DNA of 7,122 nt from Actinomycetota bacterium (GTDB taxonomy: Bacteria; Actinomycetota; Acidimicrobiia; IMCC26256; PALSA-610): NCBI GenBank assembly GCA_005779345.1, contig SXJQ01000158.1, positions 1 to 7,122 on the forward strand. Reading direction: 5' to 3'. Both the position numbers and the translations under genes were made by a program. How positions within the stretch are numbered: the first letter of the stretch is position 1; each line of letters starts with the position of its first letter. Shown piece by piece: positions 6,166 through 7,122 of this stretch. Below the pieces are notes generated by a model that searched no databases, was not told the DNA's origin, and saw only the letters and a program-made list of their open reading frames with translations.

Positions 6166-6189
6166 CCCCTCGCGGGCCCCCTCGCGGGC
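6166..6189. repeat. 12-bp direct tandem repeat (2 copies)
   Basis: CCCCTCGCGGGC is present twice back to back (6166-6177, 6178-6189) in the 105-nt gap between the divergent MBL-fold and molybdoenzyme genes. Each copy contains the palindrome CTCGCGGG-like core CGCG. It may be slippage or a binding-site pair. Confidence 0.8.
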
Positions 6190-6229
6190 GACTGGTCCCG
6201 GATGACTGGTCCCGGGCGACCGGCGTCGG
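6188..6229. repeat. 14-bp imperfect tandem repeat (3 copies)
   Basis: Copies GCGACTGGTCCCGG (6188-6201), ATGACTGGTCCCGG (6202-6215, 12 of 14 identical) and GCGACCGGCGTCGG (6216-6229, 10 of 14) follow directly on the 12-bp repeats. They occupy the place where the promoter of the molybdoenzyme gene should lie, so they may be regulator sites; the period of 14 does not match a helical turn. Confidence 0.7.
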
Positions 6230-6237
6230 ACGTGCGC

Positions 6238-6242
6238 GAGGA
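6238..6242 (+). promoter_or_regulatory. Shine-Dalgarno of the molybdoenzyme gene
   Basis: GAGGA lies 7 nt before the ATG at 6250. It is the clearest ribosome binding site in the window and fixes the start; the CPLC iron-sulfur motif begins nine codons later as expected for the family. Confidence 0.75.
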
Positions 6243-6249
6243 TGTCGCC

Positions 6250-7122
6250 ATGACACGCACGGTGTTTCGGATCTGTCCGCTCTGCGAGGCGACGTGCAAC
6301 CTCTCGCTGACACTCGACGGTCGTGAGATCAAGCTCGCTCGCGGCGACCGCGACGACGTCTACTCCAAGGGATTCATCTGCCCCAAGGGTTCGGCGATCG
6401 GACACCTCGAGGCCGACCCCGACCGTGTGCGCGTCCCCCGCATCCGCGACCGCGCGACCGACACCTGGCGCGACGTCGGCTGGGACGAAGCCTTCGCCTA
6501 CATCGACGCGAACCTCACACCGTTGCTCGCCGCGCAGGGCCGTGACGCGCTCGCGATCTATGCGGGCAACCCCTGTGCCCACAACCTCGCGCCGCAGGTC
6601 TACAACCGCGTCGTCATGCAGAGCGCGCGGACCAAGAACGTGTACAGCGCGAGCACCGTCGACCAGATGCCCAAGCAGGTGAGCTCCGGCTACATGTTCG
6701 GTGCCGGTCTGAGCGTCCCGGTGGCCGATGTGGACCACACCGACCACTTGGTGATCCTCGGGGCCAATCCGTTCGCGTCGAACGGCTCGCTCATGACCGC
6801 CCCGGATCTTCCCGGTCGGCTCCGGGCGTTGCGGACGCGCGGCGGCAAGATCGTCGTCGTCGATCCGCGCCGATCCAAGACCGCCGAAGAGGCCGACGAG
6901 TGGCTCGCGATCCGGCCCGGCACCGATGTCGTGTTCTTGTTGGCGATCGTGCACACGCTGTTCGACGAGGGACTCGCCGACCCGGGCCCGCACGTCGCCG
7001 AGCATGTGGCGGGCGTCGAAACGGTGCGCGATCTGAGCCGCGATTTCGCGCCCGAGGTGGTTGCCACGGCGTGCGGCATCGACGCCGCCACGATCCGGCG
7101 GACGGCCCGCGAACTCGCCGCC
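6250..7122 (+). CDS. Molybdopterin (bis-MGD type) oxidoreductase, N-terminal part, cut by window end
   Basis: The frame is open for 291 codons to the window edge; full members of this superfamily have about 700-800 aa. The N-terminus carries a [4Fe-4S] site: C9-x2-C12-x3-C16-x27-C44, followed by Lys46 of CPKG, the conserved lysine between cluster and cofactor in formate dehydrogenase-like enzymes. Cofactor-binding segments follow: GANPFASNGSLMTAPD (171-186), VVVDPRRSKTA (202-212) and RPGTD (222-226). Where FdhF-type enzymes have the Mo-binding Sec/Cys, this protein reads STVDQMPKQVSSG (135-147), with Val144 or the adjacent Ser145/Ser146 at that place and no Cys. It looks most like the uncharacterised soluble group often named only as molybdopterin oxidoreductase. 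No Tat signal precedes the Cys motif, so it is probably cytosolic. Formate, nitrate or another substrate cannot be assigned; a named formate dehydrogenase call would be unsafe. Confidence 0.93.
   Translation, partial: MTRTVFRICPLCEATCNLSLTLDGREIKLARGDRDDVYSKGFICPKGSAIGHLEADPDRVRVPRIRDRATDTWRDVGWDEAFAYIDANLTPLLAAQGRDALAIYAGNPCAHNLAPQVYNRVVMQSARTKNVYSASTVDQMPKQVSSGYMFGAGLSVPVADVDHTDHLVILGANPFASNGSLMTAPDLPGRLRALRTRGGKIVVVDPRRSKTAEEADEWLAIRPGTDVVFLLAIVHTLFDEGLADPGPHVAEHVAGVETVRDLSRDFAPEVVATACGIDAATIRRTARELAA

Noticed and set aside
6145..7005. Upstream extension of the MBL-fold frame on the minus strand
   Set aside because: It is antisense to the molybdoenzyme, whose cofactor motifs are intact; MBL family similarity begins at the ATG at 6144.

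Overview
The window is very GC-rich, compactly coded DNA with G or C at most third codon positions. Codon use, promoter style and protein families (acyl-CoA dehydrogenase, P450, secreted protein with a twin-Arg-rich leader) point to a high-GC actinobacterium. A member of Acidimicrobiia would fit, but that placement is inference from general resemblance. I see no tRNA, rRNA, transposase, integrase or CRISPR array. The region reads as chromosomal metabolic DNA with several small regulatory structures.

Layout: (1) 1-1010, a plus-strand gene for an exported His/Asp-rich protein of unknown function (110-997), preceded by a CRP-like inverted repeat. (2) 1014-1059, a perfect 20-bp-arm palindrome between two convergent genes, probably a bidirectional terminator. 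(3) 1086-3698, minus strand, a two-gene unit: acyl-CoA dehydrogenase followed after 30 nt by an AMP-forming acyl-CoA ligase. (4) 3699-3857, a 159-nt divergent control region with a good sigma-70-type promoter and an overlapping operator-like inverted repeat. (5) 3858-5039, plus strand, a cytochrome P450. (6) 5060-5387, a hairpin followed by a small uncharacterised ORF. (7) 5407-6144, minus strand, a metallo-beta-lactamase-fold hydrolase. (8) 6145-6249, a divergent intergenic region with short tandem repeats. (9) 6250-7122, plus strand, the first 291 codons of a molybdopterin oxidoreductase that runs off the window.

How the genes may work together: the ligase (acid to acyl-CoA), the dehydrogenase (alpha,beta-desaturation of acyl-CoA) and the divergent P450 (hydroxylation) suggest breakdown of a hydrophobic carboxylic acid, lipid, terpenoid or steroid side chain. 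The operator-like repeat over the P450 start site suggests ligand-responsive repression. The substrate cannot be read from the sequence. The MBL-fold enzyme and the molybdoenzyme form a second divergent pair with no evident link to the first. I did not find a clear new multi-gene system; the most unusual items are the exported His/Asp-rich protein, the small HGSGG-repeat ORF behind a hairpin, and the regulatory palindromes.
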